Shown here: in pieces, positions 1 through 12,300 of the stretch | How positions within the stretch are numbered: position 1 is the stretch's first letter | How the letters are laid out: each line of letters opens with the position of its first letter | Made by a program: the position numbers and the translations under genes | Assembly (NCBI GenBank): GCA_023078685.1 | Contig: JALGAS010000007.1 | Location: 1,116,001 to 1,180,000 of the forward strand | Direction of reading: 5' to 3' | DNA length: 64,000 bases | Origin: Neopestalotiopsis rosae | Lineage: Eukaryota > Ascomycota > Sordariomycetes > Amphisphaeriales > Sporocadaceae | The notes under the pieces: model-generated | The model's input: the letters and a program-made list of their open reading frames with translations, nothing else | Database searches by the model: none | What the model was told of the DNA's origin: nothing

Positions 1-2598
1 TGGTTAGAAGATAACTAAAAGATATCGGAAGGAATGATGATTGTAATTATTTGTCGGCCGAAGCTGGCCCACCTATCGAATCACTGGTTATATTCAACCT
101 TCTCCTATGGTTCGGGTGACATTGGACGATGAATGCGGGTGACCACTGACTGATCTTCCAGAGTTAACAGGCTCCACCGGATGTCTCCCGCGAGTGTTTC
201 TTGGGCTCAGGACAGATTCGGTAACTAGAGAGACCTATCATTGTATCTGTTGACGCCCAAAGACACCAAAGACATGCAAGCACAAAAAGGCAAGGGGCCA
301 AATGGGCGTGGGACGAGCCAATCATGGCCATTGGCTTCATATGAGACAAAAGACTGGACGGGCAAGAAACCAACCCGAACAAGTCGACCAATCCATTCGA
401 TCCTCCAAATATGAAACCCTGCCTAGCACGACTGAATTTTCTGCACGATATGTTGGCCCCTGATGGAATGTGACAAGGCCATGCTCCATCCACCTGAAAT
501 CAACACCTTAAATACCCTGGAATAGATAGTCAGCTTTGTCATCAATCATTGCAGAAGTGCTGAAACAAGGGCAAATGATAGAGGATATTCCAGAGTTGAC
601 GACAGCTAAAAACGTGGAGATCCATAAACTTGTAAAAAATGGCATTGGCAAGATCATCATAATAATATAACTGATAACAATTTCATAGTAATAACCACTT
701 ACATGCCTCTCATCACAGGACTGGTTGTTGAATAGCTTGGCATCAGGGATCGCCTACTGGGGATGTGCTCTTTTGTTAGTTGGCCACCATACTGGTTGCT
801 CACATTTACAACAAATTTACGGAATTGACAACAAGACTGTAAGTAGCCATGTCTACTCCCGTGTATCTGTCAAGCCGTACGTAGAAATGTACCCAAGAAT
901 ACACTTTCTCCAAAAACCATGATAAGTCTTTCCGTCTTCTTCCTTCAAGTATCAATGGGGCCCATCTCCTCTCCCCGCCCTTTGTTGCTAGTCCGCTTTC
1001 TGGCTATGGCCTGACCCATCATGTCGCGGCTGATGGACGCTTCGACCTGCGAAGTTTCACATCTCCAGGTGTGTCGTCACAAAATTATTATGGGGTCGCA
1101 TCTTGTCGCATCCAAGATCCCATGAGTCGATACAGCTACGTACATGTAGAGGTATCTTATGGAACGACATCAAAATCCTGTGCTATCTCGTGCAAATCAT
1201 TAGTTGATGGCCAATCGCCGCTATTGCAGGTACTATTGCCAATAACCATATTGCGTCCATTTGTATTGCAACTCTAGATAATGACGGTCTCCGAACGACA
1301 GTACATAGAAGAACATGAACGACCCGAAGACTTTCGTACATTGCGTACGGAGCAAATATGTAGTTTCCCGAAGATCCACTGGAGCAGATGTTGACTTTTG
1401 ACAGATGCACGTTCATCCTGCTAACGTTCGATACCAATTGTAATCAATTCGACGCAGATTGTATGTTTGCAACGCTCGAGTCAAATGCTTGACTCACTTG
1501 TTGACACCAAGTCAACAGTGAAAGGCAGCCATGTTTGACTTGTGTAATTGACCTTATACAACCAGCCTACAGACGGTGCAACAAGCCTCGGCAGGTCTTA
1601 TTAGCCATTCGAGGTCGACTTTGAGTGTTTGCTAAGTAGGTAACTACGTAGTAGGAATTCGCCGGGTTGCAAGAAGTTCAATTTATAGAACGGGGTCCAG
1701 GACTCCCAGGTATCCGTACAAGTACCTACGCTACGGGTATTCCAGAATCCATCCATGGTCCGCGAGCACATGGTTCGGCATGCACGCACTCACTTGAAAA
1801 CAAATCACCTCCAACCTAGTCAGCGGACCGACGAAGACTGAGACCTGCCTAAGCTTAGGTTAGTTGGTGGTAGCGAATCCAGGCCCGATTCTTTTCTTCG
1901 ACAAGGGACTGGCATCTCCACCAGACGCTCCCACCCCACGCAGGACCCACGGCCTACAATTACCTAGGAACCTAGGAACGGACCACGGTAGCGCCTGGCG
2001 TCCGCTAGAGTGCGTGTGAATGGGGGAGTGGCTCGCTGCTGAATGACTGGAACTGAGCTGGACCGAACTGGACACTGACACAGGAATAATATCTACTACA
2101 ACACGGCCTACTGCCAACGGCCTCTTTTTTTTTTTTTCTTCCTTTCTCTTTTGGTTGAACCAGCTGCCTGGCCAAATTCGAATTTTGTGTCGCTGCCGTA
2201 AAGAGAATACATCACAAGTCAGGGGATTGTTGCTTCCTTTGTTGCAAATCGCAAGCAGGGAGAAAAAAAAAAAGGCCCTTTGCCTATCTCGATCTGCATC
2301 CTTGAATCTGCAGCTACTACCTAAAACCCAACGACTCCAGCCAACGAGGGGCAGCATCTCGCCGCGTCGTATTGAACCGCCCCGGGGCCGCGCCCAACCC
2401 ACACAGTCGCTGTTCGCTCAGACTGCAAAAGCTACTCCTTATCAACCGTAGCAAGCATCCAAAGGGGATTTTGTCCCGTCCTGGCTTCTTTTTGATTTTG
2501 GTTTTCACCTTTTTGCCCTTCAAAAGAAAAGAGCTTGGTCTCGATCCAACAATCGTCGCTCCCTCTCCCCTCCCTCCATCGGATCGACGCTGCCCACC
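1..2598. other. intergenic region and MAPKK leader
   Basis: No reading frame here resembles a known protein. The short ORFs lack start context, conserved motifs and codon bias. The last 500 bases are rich in pyrimidine runs (a long T tract near 2126-2150, C/T runs at 2505-2597) and A runs near 2263-2274. This is usual for the promoter and long 5' leader of a constitutively expressed fungal gene, here the MAPKK that starts at 2599. Confidence 0.6.
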
Positions 2599-4316
2599 AT
2601 GGCCGAGTTTGCCCCGCGCTCGATGAAGCGCAAGAACGTCAAGGGTCTTGCGCTCACGCCCGCCGCACCCAAAGCGCCGCCCACCGCCAGCACCAACGCG
2701 CCAGCGGGCCTTGGATGGGGAACCGGAGGATCCAAGCATGAAGACGGCAGCGAAGCCCAGCTGGAGATTGGAATAGAGTTCAACTTGAGTCTCAAGCAGG
2801 AGGACCTCGAGATCATCAAGGAGCTTGGATCTGGCAATGGAGGCACTGTCAGCAAAATCAAGCATCTCCCAACGGGGACGACCATGGCCCGCAAGGTACG
2901 ATACCGACACCGACTCTCGCCCAGTGTCTGGGCTGGACAGATCACTAACACTGGAGTAGGTCATCCATGTCGAGGCAAAGAAGGAAATGCGGCGAAGAAT
3001 TGTGCGTGAGCTTCAGATCATGCACGGATGTCACTCTGATTACATTGTGACATTTTACGGTGCATTCCTCAATCCGCACAACGATGTAATCATGTGTATG
3101 GAATACATGGACGTCGGGTAAGTTGAGAACAGACGCTGCGACAAAAGAATGCATCTCAGCTAACTTGGCGGTAACAGTTCCCTCGACCGCATCTCCCGAG
3201 TCTTTGGTCCCATTCGAGTCGATGTGCTGGGCAAGATTGCCGAGGCAACGCTGGGTGGATTAACATATCTCTACGAGAAGCACCACATTATGCATCGTGA
3301 CATCAAGCCCTCCAACATTCTGGTCAACTCGCGCGGACACATCAAGCTTTGCGATTTTGGCGTGTCTGGAGAGCTCATCAACTCTGTCGCAGATACTTTC
3401 GTTGGCACGTCCACCTACATGGCCCCCGAACGTATTCAAGGAGAAAAGTACACTGTAAAGTCCGATGTTTGGAGTTTCGGCCTGAGCGTCATGGAATTGG
3501 CTATTGGCAAATTCCCCTTCGCCGCAAGCGAACAACTATCAGACGGTGACGGTGCGCCGGCAGGTATTCTGGATCTTCTGCAACAGATTGTTCACGAGCC
3601 TGCGCCCAAGTTGCCCAAGAGTGACGCTTTCCCTTCGATTTTGGAAGACATGATCCAGCGGTGTCTGTACAAGAATCCAGATGAACGACCAACGCCCCAG
3701 GAACTTTTTGTAAGGAACCATCTTGATTAGGACATTATCAACTGAGCTAACCATCCCTTAGGATCGCGATCCTTTTGTTCAGGCTGCCAAGCGCACACCT
3801 GTCGATCTCAGAGCCTGGGCAGTCGGCCTCATGGAGAGGGACAACCGCAAATCGCATCTAGCACCGCAACTCTCTCCAGCAACACAAGAACTGCTGAGGT
3901 CTGGTTCTAGTGAAACGCCCACACATGACAGCGACGCAAACCCAGCTTACACTCCTACCTCTGGCGAGATTCCCATCGCTGGCATGAGCGGCATGACTAT
4001 TTCTTCGCCTCGAGACCAAGCACACAACCGTTCTCCTACAAGGAGCAATGGAGGATACAGCCGCCAAGCATCGTCAAATGCCCATCCTGGTTTGGGACAA
4101 AGATCGGCAACATCTGGAACAATCCCCAAAAGTGTCACTCCCGATTTATCACACCCGGCGAGTGCGAGCGCAAACCAGTCTACATTCGCGCTCCCGGGCC
4201 GGCCCGCACCCGGTGGGCCTCTGCCTCCGCCTCCGCCAAGAAAAGAAACTCCCGACGAAATGCGAAGGGAGAGCAGGCGGCAGGCCGCGTTTGGGCCCAA
4301 TGGATACTACCAATGA
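2599..4316 (+). CDS. STE7: Ste7-type MAP kinase kinase (pheromone/pathogenicity MAPK cascade)
   Basis: A dual-specificity kinase that phosphorylates the Fus3/Kss1/Pmk1-type MAPK, controlling mating, hyphal fusion and, in pathogens, infection structures. Exons 2599-2895, 2960-3117, 3178-3709 and 3762-4316 join in frame to give 513 residues. The glycine loop GSGNGG is at residues 77-82 and the ATP-binding lysine is K99 (MARK). The catalytic loop reads HRDIKPSN, followed by [16 protein letters not shown] with the Ser-x3-Thr pair targeted by the MAPKKK, and then the APE motif. The basic-hydrophobic N-terminus ([10 protein letters not shown]) fits a MAPK docking site. The C-terminal 160 residues are proline/serine rich, with a polyproline run near the end. 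The N-terminus and kinase core match the Ste7/Mst7 branch better than Pbs2 or Mkk1. A neighbouring divergent or convergent gene offers no functional clue. Assignment to the family is very secure; orthology to Ste7 is from memory. Confidence 0.95.
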
Positions 4317-4921
4317 TGCAAGACATCATCCGATCGACTTGTGTGACCCTGTCCGCTACGCTTGCCTGCTTTGATGACATTCAAATGCATCACACGCCCT
4401 TTGCAAAACAGAAAGAGAGATCATTTGTAGCCTACACCACTCCAAAAACAGCGGCGCTCAAAAAAACATGTAGTACCGAAATCCCAAACCGTGTCACCGA
4501 ACCTCACCACCGAAGTATTGATCAAATTGGGCTCGAGAGAAAGCGAGGAAACTTTTGCAGACACAAGATGAGGAAAAGAGAATCATAGTTGGCACTGAAC
4601 AGGACTGCCAGGAAATATAGTATAAGGGCTCCACAGCCTATATAATGGACTACGATGGCTACTGTAACCTGCTTCGTTGCGAAGGGGATGACCGAAAGTT
4701 CCACGTTATTAGATCAAGAACGCTGAATACATTGTGAGCTCAGAAATAAGCAAAGATTTGTCCCTCTCCCGTCAGAGCCCACATCTACACCTTTTGTTTC
4801 AATGCCTATTGAAACGGGCATCGTATGAGCAGCGCTTTTGTGTGAACACCGTGATAGACCAGACAGCCTATACACAAGATATTGGTAGATTCCTCGGAAT
4901 CTATATGTTTGAGATGAAGAA
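4317..4921. other. convergent 3' intergenic region
   Basis: This is the stretch between the convergent MAPKK (+) and HAD hydrolase (-) stop codons. It should contain both 3' untranslated regions. I see no ORF with protein-like composition and no repeat. Confidence 0.6.
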
Positions 4922-6202
4922 CTACAAATCCTCACGTCCGATGAATCCTTCTTCGAGAACCTGCACCAGATCATCCAGCCTCTCAATAATCAGATCTGTG
5001 TGACTATGCTCAGCCAGATGCTCGTTGGCAGGATTGATGAGCAGAACAGTGGCGGCGCCCGCCCTCCGGCCGGCCGTCATGTCGTCAATACTGTCGCCCA
5101 CCATGATCAAACCGCTAGCATCACCAATTTCCCCCTCGTTGTCGTTGCCACTGCCGGTATCCAGGGCGCCGGCTTTCACGCCCGCGCTCTCGTCGCTCTC
5201 CTGGACGAGACCCTTGAGCTCCTCGGCCCGGGCCGCGCCCACCTCGGCCAGGGGCCGGCTCAGGCCCCAGGAGCGGGCGATGAAGAGGATACCCGCCGGG
5301 TCCGGCTTGGGCGGCCGAAAGTCGCGCGTGATGATGGGTTGAAACGGGGATCCCGGCAGGAACTTGGTCAGGAGGTGCGTCACCGGCCCGTCAAAGTTGC
5401 GGGTGCAGATGCCCTTGGGGATGGAGCGCGAGTCCAGATAGGTCATGAGGTCCTTGAGGCCTGGCTGGGCTACTTGGCTGTTTTGTTTCGGATGTGAGTC
5501 CCTCGCACACAAAATGAACGTGGCAAAATAATGATAATAATAAGTTGGCTTACTCTTCCATGTTCCGACGCTCGATGGCCCGGATCTTTTCCATGGCTGC
5601 TTCCTGTGCCGATTCCGGGGAGAGGGAGTATATGTGGTCGAGGATGTCAATGGATTTTGGTATCCCCAACACCTCTCTCATCTCGATGAACATGTGATTT
5701 TGAGGTTCACTGTGATTTTACATTAGTAAGTGCGGTCCTCCCTGATCGCGGTTTGACATGAAAATAAAGCATATGAGATGTGTCGGTCGAGGTATCAAGG
5801 AATATTCGGATAGGTAATCTCTGCTTCAGCAAACTTTACTTGAAGCTTGTATGATTTCAATACTATCAAGTACGAAAAGCAATGCTATATGAGCATTGTG
5901 CTGGCCAATCGCACAGCAGCATGGGTCATTGGAGGACATAGCGGTATAATGACTCAACTTGAGATGAGGGATCATTGACACCAAGATCCCTTAAGGCAGG
6001 GAAAATGGGTTGGAAACTTTCGAGAGAAGAACAAGAACAATACACAACAGAGACACTCAACATACCACAAGGTTCCATCAACGTCAAAGACGACTCCCCT
6101 CAATTTCGGCAAATCATTGGAGTGACTGACGCCTTCTCTCAGCGGTGCGAAACGCTTTTGTCCTGCCGTCGCCATAGTTGACAGTAGTCTTCGCCTAAGC
6201 AT
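4922..6202 (-). CDS. HAD-superfamily hydrolase (phosphoglycolate-phosphatase-like)
   Basis: Exons 6202-6066, 5709-5554 and 5477-4922 (minus strand) join in frame to a 282-residue protein. All four HAD motifs are visible. Motif I is DVDGTLC, with nucleophile D40 and acid D42, split by the first intron. Motif II is the GICTRN segment, motif III is the lysine in RPPKPDP, and motif IV is VGDSIDDM. A helical cap lies between motifs I and II, as in the phosphoglycolate phosphatase/haloacid dehalogenase subgroup. The ATG at 6202 gives an Arg-rich start (MLRRRLLSTM) that could be a mitochondrial presequence; a second Met ten residues in would give a cytosolic form. A low-complexity Gly/Asp/Glu insert precedes motif IV. 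The gene is divergent from the coiled-coil gene. The substrate cannot be read from sequence. Confidence 0.88.
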
Positions 6203-6731
6203 GGAGGGATTATGTTGAGAAAGGCTCGAGTTGTCGAATGTCTCCTTCACACAAGATGAGAAGACCAGAACAAGAGTATGCTCACAATATCATGCGGTTA
6301 AATCAAAGTTTCTTTAAGATTGTAGCTCGAAATGGGTCCCTCGACTATTTGAATATATGATGATACATGTGAGCCGAGTGGGGCCCGTGCGTCATGACAG
6401 CCCAAAAGCATTTGATTTGCAGTGCATCGTTACCGTACACTTAGGCGATTTAGCGGCTTGCTGCTACCCTGTAGTTGGGCAAGCTGCAAGCCACTGGACT
6501 GGGATCGCAGCTCGCCGCAGGGTGTTTGGACAAGCTGTCATTAGATCTAATCACTGAGCTTACGGAACAACATCAAAGCCACATTTGAAACCACAGAACG
6601 ACACCAATAACCAGGATACGAGAAGAGTTTCTCGCACCATTCACTATCGTGATACTCGTCAAAGTCGCAATTCGAGTCACTGATTAATCCTACACGTCTT
6701 CTGTGCTCAGAGAACCACCAGACCCGGCGCA
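6203..6731. other. divergent promoter region
   Basis: About 530 bases between the divergent HAD hydrolase (-) and coiled-coil gene (+), presumably holding both promoters. No coding potential is recognised. I see no clear TATA box next to either start. Confidence 0.5.
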
Positions 6732-8523
6732 ATGGCGGACGAAGACAAGGCCAAGGCCGAGAAGCTGGCCGCGGCCAAGAAGAGGGTAAGTCGCATGCCC
6801 AAGCCGATTCTTCCTCAGTAGAATTGCTTTTCTCACTCCAGAGTGAACAGGTTGAGGAGATGAAGAAGAAGCAAAAGAAGAAGGCCGGTGCCAAGAAGGA
6901 CAAGGAAGAGACCAAGCCAGAAGCCAGCGCCAGCAAGGACGACAGCGAGGCCGCACCGCCGCCCAACGAGGAAGCCGCCGACGAGTCTGCCGACAAGACG
7001 GCCGCCGGAGACGAAGCCGTGGAAGATCCCACCTCTCCCGGCCAGACGGCCTCGCAGCAGTCCAAGCTGCGCTCCGCCTCCTTCCGCGCCGGATCCATCT
7101 CAGGCGGCCCCTTCTCTCCGGGCACGGAAGGCGAGACCGCTGCCGACATCTATCGCAAGCAGGTTGCGCGCATTGAAGATCTGGAGAAGGAGAACAAGCG
7201 ATTGGCCAAGGAAGCCGCCGACTCTGAAAAGAGATGGGAAAAGGCCGAGGAAGAGCTGACAGAGCTCAAAGAGTCTGATGGCAAGGCTAGTGGTAGCGAT
7301 AGCGCAGAGGTTACAAAGTTGGTACGTATTCTGCCCTGTAATACTGTTTATACTTCGATCTCAGCAGCTGACATTTCGGTTGTCTATAGCAAGCTGAGCT
7401 TGCAGCTCTCGAACGCCAGAACGCCCAGCTCCAGTCCGCAGCGGCAAAGAGTCGCGGCCACGGCCCGTCGCCATCCGTCTCTGCATCCTCACCACCTTCC
7501 GCCGAGCTTCAAGCTCAGCTAGCCTCCAAGTCGGCCACCATTGAGACGATGGAGCTTGAGCTTTCAAGGCTCCGCGCCCAGGCTGAGCGTCGCGCCAGCG
7601 AGGGCGGCACAGAAAAGGAACAAATCACAGCGCTCGAAGAGAAGCTTGCACGTGCTGAGCAGGCTGCCTCCACATCTTCTCGCGAGCTTCAGGACCTGAA
7701 GCGCAACCTCGAGCGGACAAGCGAGAAGGCGATCAAGGAGAGCAGCAGCCGCACCAGCGCCGAGACAAAGGTCAGGACTCTCGAGCAGGAGAACGAGACT
7801 CTCAAGACCGAGAAGGAGGAGCTCCAGAAGAAGCACGACGCACTCGAGAAGAAGGTTACGGCGCTAGGCAATCTGCACAAGGAGAACGACTCCCGAACAC
7901 AGACACTGCGCAAGGAGAAGGAGACTGCCGAGAAGGAAGTACTTCAGCTCAAGGAAAAGGTCGAGAGCCTTGAGGCGGATAATGCGCGCTTGCGTAAGAA
8001 GGACGCGGCCGAAGGCGGCGGCGATGACGACGGAGTCGATGAGCTCGAGGATGAAGGACGCCAGAGACTGGAAAAGAAGATTCGCGAGCTCGAGTCTGAG
8101 ATTTACGATCTTCGCCGCGGTATCTGGCACCAGCGCCGCAAGGACCTTGAGCCTGGTGCCGAGGATGTCACCTCTCCGGGAGGTGACTTTACCAACATTG
8201 ACCTTTCCGGCCCGCTGTCACCCAGTGCCGATCGCAAACACTCGCAACAAAAAGGCTTGGGCGATTTCTTTACCTCGGGCCTCAACGCCCTCACTGGCGC
8301 GACGCCCGGCGGACCAGCCGATGAGGACGGATTCCTTGAAGACGACGACATGGAGTTTGACGAGGAGGCCTTTAGGCGGGCCCAGGAGGAGGACGCCAAG
8401 AGGAGGATCGAGCGGATCAAGGAGATCAAGCGCGGTCTCACGAACTGGGAGGGCTGGCGGCTGGATCTTGCCGACTCGCGGCGCGGCGGCGGATACGGTG
8501 TCGGCGAGGTTTTTGAAATTTAG
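6732..8523 (+). CDS. long coiled-coil protein, golgin/M-repeat-like
   Basis: Exons 6732-6785, 6842-7321 and 7390-8523 give about 555 residues. The second acceptor could instead be at 6850, which removes three residues and keeps frame. The N-terminus is a Lys/Ala/Glu-rich helix; residues about 60-120 are acidic and disordered. From about residue 150 to 440 there are heptad-type Leu/Glu/Lys helices forming a long coiled coil, with EKEELQKKHDALEKK as a typical stretch. The C-terminal 130 residues are Pro/Gly/Asp rich and end in a conserved-looking segment with NWEGWRLDL and a GYGVGEV motif. Fungal proteins of this type are usually annotated as M-protein-repeat or golgin-like proteins (recollection). 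A role in Golgi tethering is an inference; no GRIP domain is seen. It converges on phospholipase D. Confidence 0.85.
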
Positions 8524-9329
8524 AAAAAGGAAAAAGAACAATTTAGCCACGTCACAGTCGTGTCGACCATGCAATACAGCTTGTATGATTATATACACTT
8601 GAATAGAAGAGCTCTGTCAATGAGCAATATCGTCATTCAATTTTTGAAACTTCTGGGATGGAAACATATGAATAATTTCAGGTTTGGGTTAACAATGATA
8701 TCGTGATTTTCCACATAATTACACCACGTGCTCCAAGTCGCACTATAGACATGGCACTGGCGTTTCCACTTTTGGTCCAAATGCTCCAGGCTCAGGCTGG
8801 AGATACGTTCTCCGGTAGTATTAAAAAGGACAAGAATGAGCATGGGCAAAGGTGCATTGTATATAACCTTGGCAAGAGCAGTCGCTGTTCTAATTTCAAG
8901 TATTCGTACATATATGTGAGCCATGAATGCGCTTCCTGGCCACACGGCTTCCACCAAAGAAACGTTGAAACAAGAAAACAAGGCCCTAGGGCAATATTAT
9001 TTATACGTAAGAAGAAGAACAAGAAGAAGTAAAGCAGTTTCATCCGGCTAATGCTTTTTTGCGGTAGCCTCTTGCGCATGTATTGAATTGATCTTTCCAA
9101 TCCGGATGCAACCTGTTCCCCAACGCCTGAAATATGCAATGCTTGGCAGATTTCGCCATGTTTATGGTCGTGGTGCCAGATTGTGCACAACGCTCTAAGC
9201 TTAGTGTACACGTCCGGTAGTTCATTGAGGCGGCTTTGCGTACGCGGCTCGACTTTATCGAGATTTAGTTGCTATGCAAAGTTAGAATTATTTCTTTCGT
9301 GTCTTTGTGTATTCGCGTAGGCAAACTTA
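8524..9329. other. convergent 3' intergenic region
   Basis: Region between the stop codons of the coiled-coil gene (+) and PLD1 (-). It is A/T-richer than its flanks and includes a purine run of AAG/AAC triplets near 9009-9030. No gene is recognised. Confidence 0.55.
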
Positions 9330-12300
9330 CTAGATTTCCTTGGGAGCCAACATGTCTGGTTGGAACAACCAGTGATTGCCCTCTTCCTCAGTCTCAAGCC
9401 AGTCGTACGGGAAGTGAACAACATGTCCTTGGATCATGTTACAGAGTTCTTCAGCCATTTCTCGGCTGACCACTTCGTATGGGAAGACTGGAGCCCGCCG
9501 GCTACCTTTAGTAGTGTTCCGGCGCCGGCGGCGTACCGATTCCTGCTGCCCATTGCTGTTCGGGGCGGTATAGATCGTAGAACTGCCACCTTGAGAGGAT
9601 GTGGGCTTCTCGACAGAAGAAAACGTCGTACGTCGATCACGGGTCTTCTGGGGTTGCAATGTGCTTTGTGCAGTAGTTTGAGGCTCTAGGTTCTCCTCAC
9701 CCTGCGGCTCGAACGCTGGGAACGGCGAAACAGGAGATGTGCCCTCTGGAGCTTGTCCACTGGCCCTCTCATCAGCGGTGTTCAATCTGAGCTTGAGCCT
9801 CTCGGAAGACTTCTCGTCGTTGTTGGCCGTCTTTTCGTTTAGCTCAGCATCGCCGTTTGAAACTTTGATTTCCGGGTTCGTGTCGGGCAGGACCTTCTCC
9901 GCCACCTTTTCTGCCGCGTGAAGAGTCTCATCTGTCGACACTTGTGCTGGGATACCTGCAGCACCTGCGCCCCCACCAGATTGGCTAACTTGTGACTTCG
10001 CGTCGTGTTCCTCGTCGCTCTTCTTCTGGCCAGTCTGCATTTCACTGAAGCGCTCTTGGTAGGCTTCAAACTCTCCGTACTCCTTCCATGAAACAGCCTC
10101 GCTATCTGGCATGCAGCGGAAGACACGGCGATAGAGCTTTGTGTTGTTGTCCGCAATTCTACACCAAACATCGTCCCAGAATGATGGGTTCAAAGGGTCA
10201 CGCATGATGTCCTTGTCAAAGATTGCCGGCTGAATGTCAGCTGCTAATGGGTTGATTTGCTCATAAGTGGGGTTTCCATCAGCATCGTGATGGAGCGGCG
10301 GGCCTCCAATATCTGTATCGTCGGTAAGAGGCAGCGTTGGCAACTGGGTGAGGCGAGTCAATCCGAGTTCGGCAGTGGTCCGGCGTATCATTTCTGGAGG
10401 CGGTGGCAGTCTTTCAGAGCTCCGCTTGTTGCTGGCCTGTGGCATGTCCCTACTTGATACCCCAGAACTTGCACGTTTGGCTCGGTTAATGAGAGATTGT
10501 CGTTGCACACTCAAAGCTCTGGAACGTCGTTTTGGAGATCTGTCCTTGGTCGCCGACTCAGTGGATGATGTAAGCTCTTGATCGGGCACTCCGGAATCAT
10601 CATTGATTCCAGACACTGACACGTTGAGATCCTCGTCGTCGGATTCCTGGTATATCTGAGCCATTTCAGCCTCGTATTCGGCATCAGTGCCAATCATCGA
10701 CTCGGCTCTTTCCTCCTCGGTGATCTTATCCACGTCGAGGCCTAGATGCTCCCGCATCAAGCGCATTCGCAACGTATGCGCAAAAGCACCAACACGATAT
10801 GGTACACCAGCCATTGTAATCCACTCATCCTTGGTGTCACGAATGAGTGCCGCAACCTCGGAATCTCGGTTGCCGAGCATCGAACGTTCATTGATGTTGG
10901 CGGACCCAATGAGAACGGCACGGTCATCTACGATGATCGTCTTGGCGTGAATGTACAATTGTTCGGTTACGATGTGACCGTTCTGCATGATTCCCCACTG
11001 TCTCAAACTGAAGAAAGAGATGTAGTCCTCCGGGTCAATACCTCGAGCTTTCAAGCGACCAAAAATCGAGTGGGGACCTCTGCAGATACTTCGGTACTGG
11101 AATTGCATGATCAAGCGAACACTACTGCCACTGTCTTGTCTGACTGTGTTCTGGAAGCCAGGCATGAGTGGTATCATGATGCAACATCTCCAGTCCTCCT
11201 CATTTTCGTGAGCTCTGATGATGCGTTCTACAAGAGCATCACCAATGCCATTGACAACCCTTGTGCCCAAGGTCTCGCAGCTTGTGATGAAAAACTGATT
11301 TTCCATGTACACAAAGTGATCTGACTGCTTGATGAGACTGATGTAGGCTGTGAGGATACTGTGTTCCGACACATCGCGGGGAAGTCCTAGGGACCAATCG
11401 CCGGCAGATCTCAGAATTTGGACCTCGCAAGTGCCTGTGAGTCCGAGATGCTCAAGATCTTCATGCTTTGCATCTGGTGGGGGTAGAAGGAAGGGCATCG
11501 GCCGAGTGGGATTTCTCTCTCTTCTCAAGTAATTCCAGCGTTGAACGAAATGACGTGTCAAATCTCGCGCAGGCTGCCCAACAACCTGCATGGCGACATC
11601 GTGCCAGGGCATTCGCGGAATTTTGCTGCGGTCGTACATTTCTTCATAAGGCTGGTTAAGCCTGAAGAAATCTAGCACGCGGGGATTTGAGTAGTCTTTG
11701 CCCGGCCACAATTGACAATGATCAGAATCTTTCGGTGCTTCCCCGTCCTGCTCGTATCCCGTTGGACGATCATCTGTAAGGGTGTGTTGAGGAGTATCCC
11801 ATCGACCGAAGCAGAGATCAATGCCACCAAGGAACGCAATGTCGTGGTCGACGATACATATCTTCTCGTGGTGTGCGTAGAAGAACTGGTTCTTCTTGAA
11901 CTGATTTGGTGATCTCTGAACCAGAATGTTGGGGTGGAGACTGTGGAGGGCATGTTTTGTGTGCTCAGAATCGATGGGAATAGCCTGCTCGACATTGCGA
12001 TACACAATCACAAAGACCTTGACGCCTTCCTGGGCCTTTCTCCGGAGAAGTCGATCTAGACGCCACTTTTCGCTAATGACGGCAGGTCTCCGCATATAAA
12101 GCTCTGGGCTTAGCCACCAATCATGAATGTAGATGACATCCTGAGCCATGCTGATGGCTCGAGATACCATCCACATGTAATCTCGTCCGTCGACTAACCA
12201 CTGGGCGAAGACATTGTTCCTGACTGGCGCGAAGCTATCGAAACGGTGCGGCTCAGCCCATTCCGTACTTTTCAACATCTTTTGAACCGAGGTCTCAAAC

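Noticed and set aside
2317..2964. Long antisense ORF over the MAPKK 5' end
   Set aside because: Shadow of the MAPKK coding strand and its C/T-rich leader; composition follows the sense codons.
5000..5497. 165-codon ORF opposite the HAD hydrolase
   Set aside because: Mirror of the G/C-biased third-codon positions of the real gene, with no motif.
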